Shown in pieces: positions 21,241-34,000 of a stretch of DNA of 64,000 nt. The notes beneath the pieces are model-generated. The model saw only the letters and a program-made list of their open reading frames with translations. It was not told where the DNA came from and searched no databases. This stretch comes from Cavia porcellus (Eukaryota; Chordata; Mammalia; Rodentia; Caviidae), in NCBI RefSeq assembly GCF_034190915.1, contig NW_026947484.1, positions 189,218,982-189,282,981 of the forward strand, written 5' to 3'. The first letter of the stretch is position 1; the number at the start of each line of letters is the position of its first letter. Both the position numbers and the translations under genes were made by a program.

Positions 21241-21875
21241 AAAAAAACCAAAACTGCATGCAACTTTAATTAAAGTGGGGTCCACATGAACTAGTTGGCT
21301 TGCATGCTATAAAAAATCTTGCATTACATAGCTAATATATTTTTAGGAGTATAGGGAATTTATGTACCTAAGGAGTGTACCATTTGTTAGATAATAAGAA
21401 ACTAAAACCTTTAAACAATAACGTGGCAGTTTTCATATTTTAGGAACATTCATTTGGAGATAATAATGGCCAAGATGACCAATGACAAAGAGACCAGAAG
21501 CAGGAATAGGAAATATTTTAGGCAGAAAGATGTCGGAAATCTCAATTGGTATTTTGATTTTTTAAATTTTTTTTCTACTGTTATAGGGAACTAAGTAAAG
21601 AAGATGTTTACAAATAAAGTTTCATATAGCAAGAACGCAATTACACAGCTCTCCACACAGGCTTTGTGCTAGGTAGTAGGCAATACTGAGGTAGACCCCA
21701 GTCCCTCTGGCATTCGCGGTATACAACAGTGGTTCGTTCAACCCTTATGGTATACAAGATTCATTTGGGAAGATTTCGAAAATACAGATGCCTAGACTGC
21801 TTCCCTGGTGATTGATTCCCCTATCATGAACAACAACCAGGACTAAATATACTTGTTTTTGAAGTTTCTATATTT
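21241..21875. other. Unique intergenic sequence
   Basis: No gene or clear repeat, apart from the AATAAA at 21613 noted under the HEMGN 3' UTR. Confidence 0.5.
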
Positions 21876-21879
21876 TGGT

Positions 21880-22025
21880 TCTTTTGAGGCAGGATCTCAC
21901 TGTGTAGTGCAGGCTGGTCTTCAACTCACTCATGCAGCCCAGGCTGGCCTCAAACTCATGGCAATCTCCTGCCTCAGCCTCCTGAATGCTGGGATTACTC
22001 ACATGTGCCACCATGCCTGGCTTGA
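21880..22025 (-). mobile_element. B1-type SINE
   Basis: TTTTGAGGCAGGATCTCACT through TGTGCCACCATGCCTGGCTT, with the internal duplication. Confidence 0.9.
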
Positions 22026-22970
22026 GTTTTTAAAATAATCCTTTTTTAAGAAATAGTTTTAGAATTACAGATAAATTGTAAAGATAATACAGAAGTCTCT
22101 TACTCTTTGTACAGTTTATCCTAATGTTACAACTTACATAACCATGGTTCATCTGTCAAAACTAAGTAAACCACATTACCATTAACTAAACTACAGACAT
22201 TATTTAGTTTTCATTAGTTTTCCACTGATTCCTTTCTCTCCTTCCAGAGATAACTCAAGATGCAGCATTGCCTTTAGGACATATTTTAAAAGTTCTCTGG
22301 ATGATTCTCATCTTTACCCCAGGGTTCAAAACACTAGGACAGTGGGAAGTTACAATACTGCTTCTCTCCTATTTGCTACTGGGCTGGGGATTTAACTCAG
22401 TGGCATGTATTCATTATACAGTAATTACTTACATCCTACAATATACTCAAATAACATACTAAAGAAGGACCACCCTAGACTGCCACTACATATGCTTCTG
22501 CATACCCTACTGAATGTAATCAATATGAAAAGTTGTGAAATGGGCTGGGCAGTGATTACCACTCCTATTTTACAGATGAGCTAATAACCTCAGAGAGGCC
22601 AGTACTCTCCCAAAGTCACATCTGACTTCTTTTCATGATGCTGCTCCATCTCAGAATGCTTCTGTTTCAATTTTATCACCCGGAGGGGATTAAGACTACA
22701 CATGAGTTGAGTGAAACTAGTAGCATCTCATGTAGATGAATCTTAAAGATTTGGATGTGCACTATGTACAAAGGGTACAAAGGTGAAAAGATGAGGGAGT
22801 AGATAAGAGAAATAGAGTGCCTTAGGGGAAGCATGTTTGCTCCCCTTTGACCTGTTCTCTTCCTGCACACATCTGTGCTTTCTCATCATTTCCATCCGAA
22901 TAGCAATATGCATTTAATTTTTTGCATTTTCTTCATGAGTTAGAACCTTTCAGGTATAGAATTTAAAAAC
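22026..22970. other. Intergenic sequence with ID and MIR fragments
   Basis: 22378-22408 holds a 5' ID fragment (GGGCTGGGGATTTAACTCAG). 22545-22625 resembles MIR (CCTATTTTACAGATGAGCTA). The rest is unassigned. Confidence 0.5.
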
Positions 22971-22977
22971 TGCAAGA

Positions 22978-23145
22978 TGCCAAGCATAGTGGTGCATACC
23001 TGGAATGGTGCAGCACCTGGAGACTGAGACAGGAGGATCAAACTCAAGCTTTGCTTGGGCACCTTAGTGACTTAGCAAGACCCTGTCTCAAAACTCGGGA
23101 TGTAGCTCAGTTCGAAAGCCCTGGATTCAGTTCACACACACACAG
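22978..23145 (+). mobile_element. B1-dID-type dimeric SINE
   Basis: B1-like AAGCATAGTGGTGCATACCT through AAGACCCTGTCTCAAAA, then ID-like GGATGTAGCTCAGTTCGAAA. Confidence 0.78.
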
Positions 23146-23409
23146 AGAAGAAAAAGAAAAAAGTGGAAATATCCTTGTAATATATTTTGTGCTGCCCTCC
23201 CCTCATGGTAGGTTCAATGGTTGCTCTTAGACATTCATGAACCCTAACACATTACATGGAAAATGACACATGAGAAGGTCCAAAGCTTTAATTCTTGAAA
23301 TGGTACATATTCAAATGAGGTTAAGAATCACTCTACTGAGAAGTATATCTTAAAGTACCATGGACTGATGACCATTTATTTCTACTACAATCATCTACAT
23401 TGATGGGAT

Positions 23410-23530
23410 TTGTTGTTTTTGAGACAGGGTTTTACCATGGAGTTCAGGCGGCACTTGAACTCACAGCAATCCTCCTGCCTCGGCCTCCCTGAATGCTGGA
23501 GTCACGGCTGTATGCCATTACTTCCCGGCT
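23410..23530 (-). mobile_element. B1-type SINE
   Basis: TTTTTGAGACAGGGTTTTAC through a degraded TGCTGGAGTCACGGC end. Confidence 0.75.
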
Positions 23531-23609
23531 TTGATGTATTTTTTAAAAGGCAAAGTCCTCTGAAAGCAATAACTTAAATATACAGCACTTTGACTTTTGT
23601 TCTATTTCA

Positions 23610-23830
23610 CAGTAGGTAGGATTGAACCCAGGAAGCCCTGAGCTACATCCTCACCTCCCTTAACCCTCTTGTAACAGAGTTTACTAGGGGAACAGATCCC
23701 AGCGCCTTGTGATCCTCCCCAACACCTCCATAGTTGGAATTCCAGGTGTGTGGCCACTGTGCTCCAGCTTACCCCACTGGAGTATATGAGTTCAGGGCTA
23801 TTGAACTACAAACCAAGACTCTGTCTCAAA
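23610..23830. mobile_element. Diverged B1-dID-like pieces
   Basis: ID-like AGCCCTGAGCTACATCCTCA, then B1-like sequence near 23700-23765 and a + strand CTCTGTCTCAAAAAAAC end near 23818. Confidence 0.4.
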
Positions 23831-23834
23831 AAAA

Positions 23835-24699
23835 CACAAAAAAGGATCAATCTCCCTCATTAGTGTCTCCACATCTGCTTTGGATTCAGTCTTTGTCATG
23901 GTTGGTAATTATGTTCTTTTGTGTGATCATCAAACGCCTTTTTTACGCCTTCTGAGACAAAATACCTCTTCAACATTTGATACTTTCTCAACAGCGCCAT
24001 TTAGTGGCAAGCACAGACATTTCCGCCCAGTTTTACAAGTGTCCTTGTCACCCAACGATTCTTGTTTCTCCGGCTGAACAGAACTGGTCCTCCTAAAAGC
24101 AAAGCAAGGGCAGTTTTTTTTTTTTTTTTTTCAAATTTCGCGTAAAAAAATCTGCCAGCGGTCAAGATATTAATATATAATCGGTTCACATTTTAAAAAA
24201 ATTTATAATCTTCTATTTAACTTCTGTCTCTCACTGGCAGTTTTCTACTAGTGACCTACCAATCAGTGATAATGAACAGACATGAAACAGTGGCTGATCA
24301 GCCTTTTAATCTGTGGACCTGTATGCGATTGACTAGTTTATTTCTCAACGTTCATACTGACTCATAATTCGCCCTCGCTTCAGCTCCGGTGCTTAGTACA
24401 TGAAACAGTCCCCATTCTTAAAACCCTAACCTGGTGTGGGGCTCTAAACACCGATCACACTTGAAGATAGATTTACTTCGGATTGTTTCCTGACAAAATA
24501 CCGTATTTACTACAGAAAAAACCGAACACAGAGGAGTATAATCATCTCTTATTCCCACCACCCAAGAGAATTGTAAACATTTAACATCCAGTGTTTTTGT
24601 TGTGCGGTGACTGCATATACGCATCCTTTTACAACACAATGTCATTCATTGGGCCCCGTAGGTCCTTTATGGCTGATTCGTGAGACATTTTTGCGTGTT
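23835..24699. other. Unique sequence upstream of the TRMO CpG island
   Basis: SINE-free apart from a T run at 24115-24131. Contains the CTCF-like site. No gene seen. Confidence 0.5.
23993..24010 (-). promoter_or_regulatory. CTCF-like motif between HEMGN and TRMO
   Basis: On the minus strand the site reads TTGCCACTAAATGGCGCT, which fits the CTCF core CCAC-TA-x-x-TGGCGC with one clear mismatch. It lies ~950 bp upstream of the TRMO ATG, between a tissue-specific gene and a housekeeping gene, a plausible insulator position. Binding is inferred. Confidence 0.4.
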
Positions 24700-24955
24700 G
24701 TATTTCCACCCGTGCACGCGCCTCCTCACAAAGCGCAGGAACCGAACCCTCGACCGCAGAGGCCGACGACTGGGCGGGAACCCCATCCCAGAGATCCCAG
24801 GAGCCCCAGCGGAGACCTCAGGGGGAGCCGCGGCGCCACTTACCGCGCCCACTGCGGAACCGCGCCACTCCGCCAGAGCGTCCGAGGCGCAGGCGCCTGG
24901 CCGGAGGGCGGAAGCGGAAGTCCTGACGCACGGGTGCGCACGGGGACCGGTAGCC

Positions 24956-25031
24956 ATGCGACGCTTGGAGCCGCCGGGGCGTCACCCGACAGCGACCCCG
25001 TGCGGGTGCGTGAAGCCGACCTTGGAGACAG
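24956..25031 (+). CDS. TRMO: TRMO coding exon 1
   Basis: The ATG at 24956 lies in GTAGCCATGC inside the CpG island. The exon codes for MRRLEPPGRHPTATPCGCVK and on to LET, close to the human N-terminus including the conserved PTATPCGCVKP. The donor is GACAG|GTAACA. Confidence 0.94.
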
Positions 25032-28000
25032 GTAACAGTCAGTCGGCGGTGCCGCACTCCGGAGAGGCGTAGGCCCAGGCGGCTGACTTTGTGGCTGAGA
25101 GAAATGCGAAAGGCGAGATCTTGAACTAACGTGCGACGTTGTCCTCCTCACGGCAAAAGCACGGGTCACGTGCTTCAGTGACCACGTGATATAGTCCCGG
25201 CGAGTGAGGTGGCGTCATCGCGTCCTGTTCGCAGACCTAGACTGAGCTGTCTGAAGCTCTTGGCAGGCGACACGCGCTGTGTGGCCACAACACGTGCGGT
25301 GCAGAGGCCTTTCTCCGTAGCGTTCTTTCTGCTGTAGGGGAGATAGGATGCGTACAGCTGGCGTCGTGCTGGCTAGGAATTTTAAATGCTGTAAGAGACG
25401 CGTCCTATGATTTGGGAAATGAGGGAAAAGGAACATTTTGGGGACAGGCAGTGGTTTTTAGATTGAAAAGTAGGCATATTTTTGGTGTCTTATCTTTCTT
25501 GATAGCAAAATATATTAATTTTGGAAACTAGAGGAAGCAAAGGGGAAAAAGATAAGAATAGCTTACTGTCACCCAGAGAAAACCACTGGTAATATCTTGA
25601 TGTTTAGGTGGCCCACACTTTGTTCATTGTATACACATGGGAAAACGAGAGAATGTACTGTTTCATAACATTTGAAAATACGTATTTTAGCCGGGTGTAT
25701 ACTTCAGCGGCACAAGCGCCTGCCTGGCAAGCGCAAGGTTGTGAGTTGCATCCCCAGTTTAAAAAAATAATAATAATAATTGTTTACTAAGATCTTTTCA
25801 TGGCAATGAACTTTAAGGGGCTGCATATGCTATTTTGTTCTAGATGTATGCTCTAACGTAGTTAACCAATGCCCTATCATTTATATAATTGCTAGTTAAT
25901 AGTTCTCAATGAAAGTTCTTGAAACTAAAGTTTTTGTGTATGTTCTGTTGAATTTAAAATTCCTACAAGTTGCTATTACCTGGTTAAAGGTTCTAATCGT
26001 TTAAAAAGAATCATTGCACAGTCCCAGATTACAGGTTCAATATGTTGAAAAGCAGGAGCCGAGACTCAGACTTTCAGAGCTTGAGGCAGGTTTAGATTGG
26101 AGAGAACTTTGAATCCCAGGCTAAGAACATGAAGTTTGTCAATAGTGGAGAAGGTAGAAAGTTCGTTCAGAGAATAACTCAAGAACTCTAGGAGTATGCA
26201 GGATTGTTGTAGTTATTTGGTCAGGGGAGGAACTAGCAGTGTGGACACAAAGTATAAGAAAGGTAATTTAACAGACCAGGCCTAGATGAAAAGAACCTGA
26301 CCTTTCAGAGCGAGACCTGTATATAGCCTTGTGTATAAAAACTTTGTGAAGTGTTTTCTTAGAACACAGTAACATAGTTGTAATGTTACTAAAAGGAGGA
26401 AAATGCCTTCAAGCGCTTTAAAAACTACTGCTTGAGTACTTTCTTTTGTATTAGGTGCTTTCCTCTTATAACTTTGAAAGTAGGTGTTACTATCCTTGTG
26501 GTGGTGAGGGAGACAGACAGAATCTCACTGTATAGTTATAGGCTGACCTTGAACTCACTATGTAGCACAGGCTGGCCTTGAATTCATGGTGCTCCTTCTG
26601 CCTCAGCCTCCCTTGTTCTGGGATTATAGACATGTACCTGGCTCCATGTTTTCTAGACAGGGAAACACATTCAAAGAGGCAAGGTAGTTTCCCCCCAAAG
26701 ACATAGCTAGTAGTATAGTGGCCCTGAAATGTTAACTTGTTTTGTTTTGTTTAATCTCCTGACACCAATCTGAACCCTCCCAGGCTTCTCTGAGGAACCG
26801 CTTCTCCCCCTTCCTGTTTGGTTCTCATGCCAATACTACTCTGGCCCTGTGCTTCTCTCTGTCCCTTTGTAAGGCACTTCACTGTGGATTTACTTACCCA
26901 TCTCTGTCTGGAAGTCCTTGAGGGCAGGAACTGATTTGTTCTTTCTGTGTTCCCTAAGCTCTTAGTATAGGGCTAATCAATTGGTAGGCTTACTGATTTG
27001 TTGTTATCATTATTGTTTTTATAGGATATGAGGCAAGAGAAAGAGGATCAGAATTTGTCTGTACAGGTACTCCAGGTCCCTGCATCACATAGCACTTACA
27101 TTTGAAAATTATTAAGCATATATATTTCATGGTATTTATTTTCCCAAGGAATGCACAGAGAATATTGAAATAGGTTTCAGAAGAGTTCAAGTGTTCGTAT
27201 TATATCATCCCCTTAAAGAACTTAATCCCTCATAAAATACAGGGGGGAAAGTTGTCTGTAAATTCAGAATGTTTTGGGCACAGTGGTGCATGCCTTGTGT
27301 TTACTACGATTCAGAAGCTGAGGCCAAGAGATTCAGGCCACCCTGGCAACAATGGGAGACCCCCAGGTCTGAATAAACCAATAATTTTAATAGTTACATA
27401 ATACCTACTAGATTTAAAACTGAGATGAATACATTAGAGAAAACATGTTTTCTTACATCTTTGACCTTTTGACAAATGATTTCTTACTAATGTTCTTCTG
27501 TAGGAAATCTTTTAACTGAGCCGATAGGCTATTTGGAATCCTGTTTCTCAGCCAAGAATGGAACTCCACGGCAGCCATCCATTTGTAGTCATTCTCGGGC
27601 CTGTCTGAGGATTAGGAAGAGCATCTTTAATAATCCTGAACATTCCTTGATGGGCTTAGAACAGTTTTCTCATGTTTGGTAAGTTATTTTTGCAGTTAGA
27701 AGTGATACTTTGGGCCAGGACCTACTTCAGAGTAAAGTACCCCAGTGAAAGCCTGCTTTGGAGTCTGCCATTCATCCTGTCTGTTGCATTGAATTTTCAT
27801 GATGCACTTGTGCATGTGGTTGTGTGTGTCATTTGAACACTTCCAGGTAAGAGTGCATGCACTGAGGGGATATGTTCCATTTGCTGTTGTTTCTAGTTTG
27901 AGGAATCTATTTGTTGAGCTGAAAACGTAGACTTCCCTGATTCTGACCATGGGTTAGTGTGCCAGCCCCAAGAGGAAGAGTCCTCAGTCTGTAGCTTGTG

Positions 28001-31000
28001 GATCAGATACTGTGCAGTGGGTGCTTTTGTATTTGTTTTATGGGACCACAGCCATGCTTATTGAATATGTATTGTCTGAGGGTGCACATTTGTTTCTGTA
28101 TGATGTGTGGCTGCTGTTGTGCAGCTCTGCCACAGTAGCAGAGTTGAGTAGTTATAGTAGTGAATGGTCTCAAGCCCTAAAATATTTACTGTCTGATCTT
28201 TTATGAAGAAGGTTGTAAACTTATGCTCTCAACTCATGAAGAATTAAGTGTATTCTTCTGAAAAGACAAGAGACCTTAGATAATCTAAATACTACTCACT
28301 GTGATATGGAATTCTCGTCCATTTTTCCTCTCCCTCAACATTAGCAGTCTGAGTTTGTCTCATTTTACTGGTGGAGACCTCAAATTAGTTTGAGATTTTA
28401 TTCTGAAATAGGTTTTTCCAAAAAAAAATGCAATAGGTTTTCATGTTAATTTGAGAACGTAGGTTAGAAAAGCATGGATGTTTTAACCTAGTCTGTATGA
28501 TGTTGGTTGAGTCACGTAAGTTAAAAACATTGTTTGTGGGCCAGGGATTTATCTCAGTGGCATAAGCACCTGCCTGGCAAGCGTGAGGTCTTGAGTTCAG
28601 CCCCTGGTACCAAAAAACAAAACCAAACAAACCAACAACAACAATAACAAAATTGTTTGTATGAAAGATGTGTTCAGAAGTATATAAGATTTTTCTTTAG
28701 CCTTCCTATTTTTCTTCCCTCTTATCCCTACCCCTCAACACTCTTCAGAGGTTATAATGGTTAACAGTTTGATGTAGTTCATACCAACCTATTTTCTTTT
28801 TTTCCCCCTTTTAATACACATAGAAGCATAAATACTCACATTTAGAGTGGATGTTTGATTTTAAAAACGGAAGATATTTTCTTAACACTGTGCATCATGG
28901 AGAGCCTTCATGGTTGTACATACAGATTTACTGTTTTTGTTTTTTGGAGAATAGGTCTCACTATGTAGCCCAGGCTGACCTTGAACTCATGGCAATTCTG
29001 CCTTGGCCTCGAGAGTACTGGGATTATAGCAGACTCACAGGTGTGTGCCACCGTGCCAGCCTTTTTTTTTCTTTTTCTTTAATAACTATGTATTATTGCA
29101 GAACACAGATGTGCCATCATTTGTCCACATCCTTGCTAATGGAGCACTATTTTGCTATTATGAATAGACTGTGATGGATTTCCTTGGGCACTTGTAATTT
29201 TATTGATAGAATATTACAAGTGAATATGTTGGGTCAGACAGTGTGCATATTTATAAATTTGAAGAGAGCTACAGCCAAATTACCCTCTAAAATGAACAAA
29301 TTTATACAGTAATATACACCCTCTCCAAGACAATGTGTTGTTAATGTTTTACATTTTTGTCTGAAAAGTTTTTTGTTTTTTTGGGTTAATTTCTTAATTG
29401 TTAATGAGGCTGAACATCTTTTTATATGATTGTTGGATATTTGTAATTCTTTTATGAATTGTCTATTCATGTTCTTTCTTAGTGTCCTATGTTGAACTGT
29501 ATTGTCTTTTACTTAGTGTTTTTGTGTATGTTTTGTGTGTGTGGGGGGCAGGTACTTGGGATTGAACTCAGGGCCTTTGTACTGAGCTACATTCCCAGCC
29601 CTTTCTCTCTCTCTCTTTTTTTTGAGAGGTGGTCTTGCTCTGCAGTTCAGACTGGCCTTGGATTAACTATGTAGCCCAGGCTGGCCTTGAACTCCTGATT
29701 GTCCTCCTGCCTCAACCTCCCAAACACGGGGATTATAGGTGTGTGCCACCACATCTAGCTTCCCAGCCCTTTTTAATTTTGAGAGAGTCCCACTGAGATG
29801 CTAAATTGTCTAGGCTGTGCTCGAGTTTTTGATCCTCCTGCTCTAGCCTCTCAGAGTGCTATAATTACAGACAAATGCTATCATACCAGCTTTACTGAGT
29901 GATTTATGTGGTAGTCATTTATATGCCACAGATATTAACCCACTGTGTATAGCAGAATTTCTTCTTAGGGGACATTTTGTAATAAGAAATTTAATGATTT
30001 CAATGTTATTATTTTTGGCTTCTTGATTTTGTATCTTGTTTAGGAATGTCTGGTCAAGTTATTAATATTTCTGAGCTGCATTTTCCTTATCTTAAAAAAG
30101 AGGGGTAAATCATACTTCTTGAGATTGTTAACAAAACTGCATGACATAAGTATAAAAATGGTGTACTGCTCAGCAGACAACATGCACTTAGCACTGTTCA
30201 CCCAGGCAGGTGACTGGGTGTCAGTCATTGCTGTAGATACAAAGGCTGTGAAGATGTCTCTCTCCCCTCAAGGAAGTGCAGTGGTATTATTTTTTCCCTG
30301 TCTGATTAATTCCATTAAAAGCATTCCTTCTGTTTTATTTGTGAGGGACGGCATTTCCCACCCCTAAAGCATTATAACATACTCTTTTCACTCAGAGTTT
30401 GATTTACTTTCTATAGGATTTTGTTTGTTTTTCACAAAAATGGTCATTTGAGCTATAAGGCAAAAGTGCAGCCCCCTAGACTGAATGGTGCAAAGACTGG
30501 AGTGTTTTCTACAAGGAGCCCTCATCGCCCCAATGCAATAGGACTGACCTTGGCCAAGCTGGAAAAGGTAGAAGGTAACTCATTTCATTTTACTTTTATG
30601 GTTTTTTTTCTTGTGAACTCAGCAGAACGTTCACTGCTAGCAAACAGCATGATGCTAACTCTTGAGGACGCCCAGACATTGAGGAACATCTGAAGACTAA
30701 AAGAATGCTAGCACTGGGGCTGGGGATTTAGCTCAGCGGCATAAGCACCTGCCTTGCAAGCAGGCGGTCGTGAGTTCGATTCCCGGTACCGATAAGAATG
30801 AAAAAGACAAAAAAAAAAAAAAAAAAAAAAGAATGCTAGCGCTGAAAACTCCTAAGAAGTAAACTCTCATAGGGTGTCCAGTTTATCATTCATGTAGGCA
30901 AAAAACATTAGATTATTTTTTAAAAACTCAGCTTTCATAGATGTTAAGTCAGTAGCCAACGCCAGCATAGTGACATGCCTATAATCTGAGCACTGTGGAG

Positions 31001-34000
31001 GCTGAGGCAGGATTGCAAGTCTGAACCTAACTTGGGCATCTTAGCACTTAGTGATGCTGCGGCAAATAGAAACACAGAGACATCACCCAGGATTTGGAGG
31101 CAGGTTTATTAATGTCAACAGACCCATCTCTAAAGTGACAGGTTCTGATCTCTGGTAGTCAGGGCTTATGTGGGGTTTATAAGCAGGAAGTGCAGAAACA
31201 GAGTATTGGTGGTTATTGATTGGTTATATCTCCTTATTACTGATTGGCCTAAGGGAAAATTATATAGGCAACTTCAAACCCTCTTCATGCTCTGAGTTAT
31301 GGAGACACTTGGTTGATGTAACATACAGATTCAGGGTGGAGTTGGTTAGATAACGGAAATATGCACTTGGTACTAAAAACAAATTGCTCTGGGGAGAGCT
31401 AGTTGCAGGCAGACATAGGGCTTCAAAAATAAAAATTTAACTTTCTTATTTTTCTCTTCAGCGAGACCCTGTGTTTAAAAAAAAAAAAAAAAAGCCTAGG
31501 AATTTAACTTGGTGTGGATGTCTTGGATTCAAGTTCTGGTATCACAAAAATAGATAAATAATACAAAAGGGCTGGGGATGTAATGCAGTTTTAGAACGCT
31601 TGCTCACCCTCTACAGGCTCTTGATTCAATTCCTACAAGCTCTAAGAAAAGAAATAGTCATCAAATTTTCTTAGAGTTAGAATGTGTGTACACAAAATGA
31701 TTTTTAAAAATTGGATTCCTCGTAGTGCAGCACATAGGGAATGGCAGCGGTGGGGAGGGAAGCTGAGCATGCGTTAGCTTGTAAAAATGCCTGTGTAGAC
31801 TATCGAGCTAGTTTTAACTACATGTTCCTGTGTAGCAAACAAATTGTTAGAGAGCTTCCATTCTTGAATCACTGTGGCCCAGTAAGTGTATTTATTAGAG
31901 AGGCAAAGGATGAAACAGCAGGTAGATTACAAGTTGACTTTAACTTGAAGGATCTTCCCTCTCTGACTCCATAGGAGGTGTTATTTTTATTTTGTTTCTT
32001 TGGGTTTTTTTCAGGAGATCTTATAAGACAAAAATCTTTGAGTACTCTTTCAGAACATTGGGCACTAAAGAGATGAGAGTGGTTATTTTGCTTTTTATTT
32101 TTGTAGAATTCAAAACTCCTATAATGGGACTCTACTCAACTCAATAGATTTTAGCTGGTTTACCAGGAAATTCAGGAGCTGGTCCATCCACTTTGAGTTT
32201 TATTATTGTGTGACTGCTTATCAAATTATATAACAGTACGGGAAGATTTTATTATTCATGCAACCTGTGCATATTTTCTAACATTGAACATGTGTCAGAT
32301 ATTGTTCGAGGTACTAGAGATACTGTGGCGACCAAATCAGATAAAAATCCTTGGTCTAAGAACATAAAATTCTCTTGGGAGAGGTCAAATCAGAAAAGGT
32401 AAAAGAACGAACACAGGAATCAGTTGTAAGTAATGTGGGAATAGAAAAAGGAGTCCTTTCCTGCCTATGGGAATGGATCATAGCCAACACCCATATAACA
32501 GAAGACAGGTCAGCAAGAAAAACTATAGTAAACCTGGTAAGATACGGTAGTGCATACTTGTGATTCTAGTATGTGGGTGGCTGAGGCAGGATGATCAAGG
32601 TCAAGGCCAGCCTGGGCAACTTAGTGAGACTCCATCTCAAAGTAAAAATAAAAAGAGATGGGGTTGTAGCTCAATGTGCTCTAGTTGAATCCTCAGTACA
32701 GGACAAAAAATTACTAATGTGTTAGGAAAAAATCACAGCAGGGGAGTCACACACAAAGATACACGTCTTCCCATAAACTCTTAACTATATACTACAGTGC
32801 CTTTTGTTCTCTTCCAGATGTTGTTAAGTATAATGTATCATTTATAAAGTCCAAAATCAACTTTCTGAAATTCCAGACTCATTAACAGCATTCATGTTTT
32901 AGAAATCTGGGTCTTTGACTAGTCATGTTTTTATATCTTTTTTTTAAATGTTTTTCTTAAATGGAGACAGAATCAAATATGACCACATGAAGTTTTCAGT
33001 TCTTGGTTGGCCAGTTTCCTATGGATCATGTTGGTAGACTCTGCCAGTAGCAGGAAGTGGACAATCTGTACAAGTGGGACAACATGAGACCTGTCCTTAA
33101 TATTTAGCAATGGTGATTTGTGTGATTACTTGTTTAAATTAGGTGAATGTCTCTTGCTGTGCAATAAATTACTAAAAATGCGTCAGTTTAAGCAGTGCGC
33201 ATTGATGATGTGTTTGGAATGTTGCTATCTTTCTGGGTCAGGAGAATGAGCTCATCAGAGAATCCACTTCCAAACTTACTTTATACCACTACTTCCTGGT
33301 AGGTGCAGGACTGAGGTCGCAGCTGTTTGCTAGTGTTGGCTGGAGACCCACCTTCCACTCCTAGAGGCTGCTCATGTCTCCCAGAGGTAGCTTGTAGTTC
33401 CGTGCTACATGGCCATTCACACCATGCCTGCTTATGTCTTCAGATTGCTGGGAGAGTCTCAAGTGAGTCCCCTGGCAAGTAGGAGTCTTACGTGAAAACT
33501 TTGTCACTGGAGGATGTGACAACTCTTTCACCACATTCCACTGGCTGGAAGCAAGTTGCATTTAAAAGAAGGGATTACACAAGGGCATGAACACCGGGAG
33601 GTGGGAGTCAAGGGAGCACCTAGAGTCTCTTTGCCTCAGTGGAAACTCTTGTTGGTCCTTCAGTGACACACTGAGGAGTATCACGTCCTGGACAACTAGA
33701 GGCACTAGTAAGATAAAGATGAGTGGACTTCACCCACACCTACTGTAGGGACAGAGACTAAGCAGGCCATGCCATTGCACACGAAGCAGGCTCTCGTGGA
33801 AGTTTTTATACAGGCTGCTCTTTGAGACTCAGAAGGACTGCTTACATCTGAAAGAGCCAGAAAAGCTTGGAGAAGGTGTTCTTTGAAAAGCAGGTAGGAG
33901 TTTGACAGGTAAAGAAGAATGGTTTCCAGCTAGAAAGAAAAGCTTATGTTGACGGTAGCTGTATAGAGTCTGCTGTGTGAACAAAATGCGAATGAGCTCA

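Larger units (their letters stand above)
19997..21618 (+). other. HEMGN: HEMGN 3' UTR and possible poly(A) signals
   Basis: After the stop there is AT-rich sequence with a B1-type SINE at 20088-20242, a (GT)n run at 20349-20378 and two ID-type SINEs. Candidate AATAAA hexamers lie near 20920 and at 21613-21618. Which one is used cannot be told from sequence alone. Confidence 0.4.
24700..25350 (+). promoter_or_regulatory. TRMO: TRMO CpG-island promoter
   Basis: A GC- and CpG-rich block surrounds the TRMO ATG, in contrast to AT-rich flanks. It holds an NRF1-like GGCGCAGGCGCC (24887-24898), tandem ETS GGAAG sites (~24910-24921) and a CRE-like TGACGCA (24924-24930), all just upstream of the ATG. 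There is no TATA box. Long open frames here on both strands reflect base composition. Confidence 0.8.
25032..27503 (+). other. TRMO: TRMO intron 1
   Basis: Consensus ends. It begins in the CpG island; 25350-25680 and 25770-26430 are unassigned; SINEs occupy parts of 25690-27365. Confidence 0.9.
27679..30416 (+). other. TRMO: TRMO intron 2
   Basis: Consensus ends. 27680-28530 and 29900-30416 are unassigned. The rest holds SINEs and an old L1. Confidence 0.9.

Noticed and set aside
24607..25169. Several 80-140-codon open frames on both strands at the CpG island
   Set aside because: High GC removes stop codons; only the TRMO exon 1 frame joins to conserved downstream exons.
30575..30693. Extension of TRMO exon 3 past its donor
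   Set aside because: The open frame continues into the intron by chance; GTAACT at 30575 is the donor that keeps the conserved frame with exon 4.
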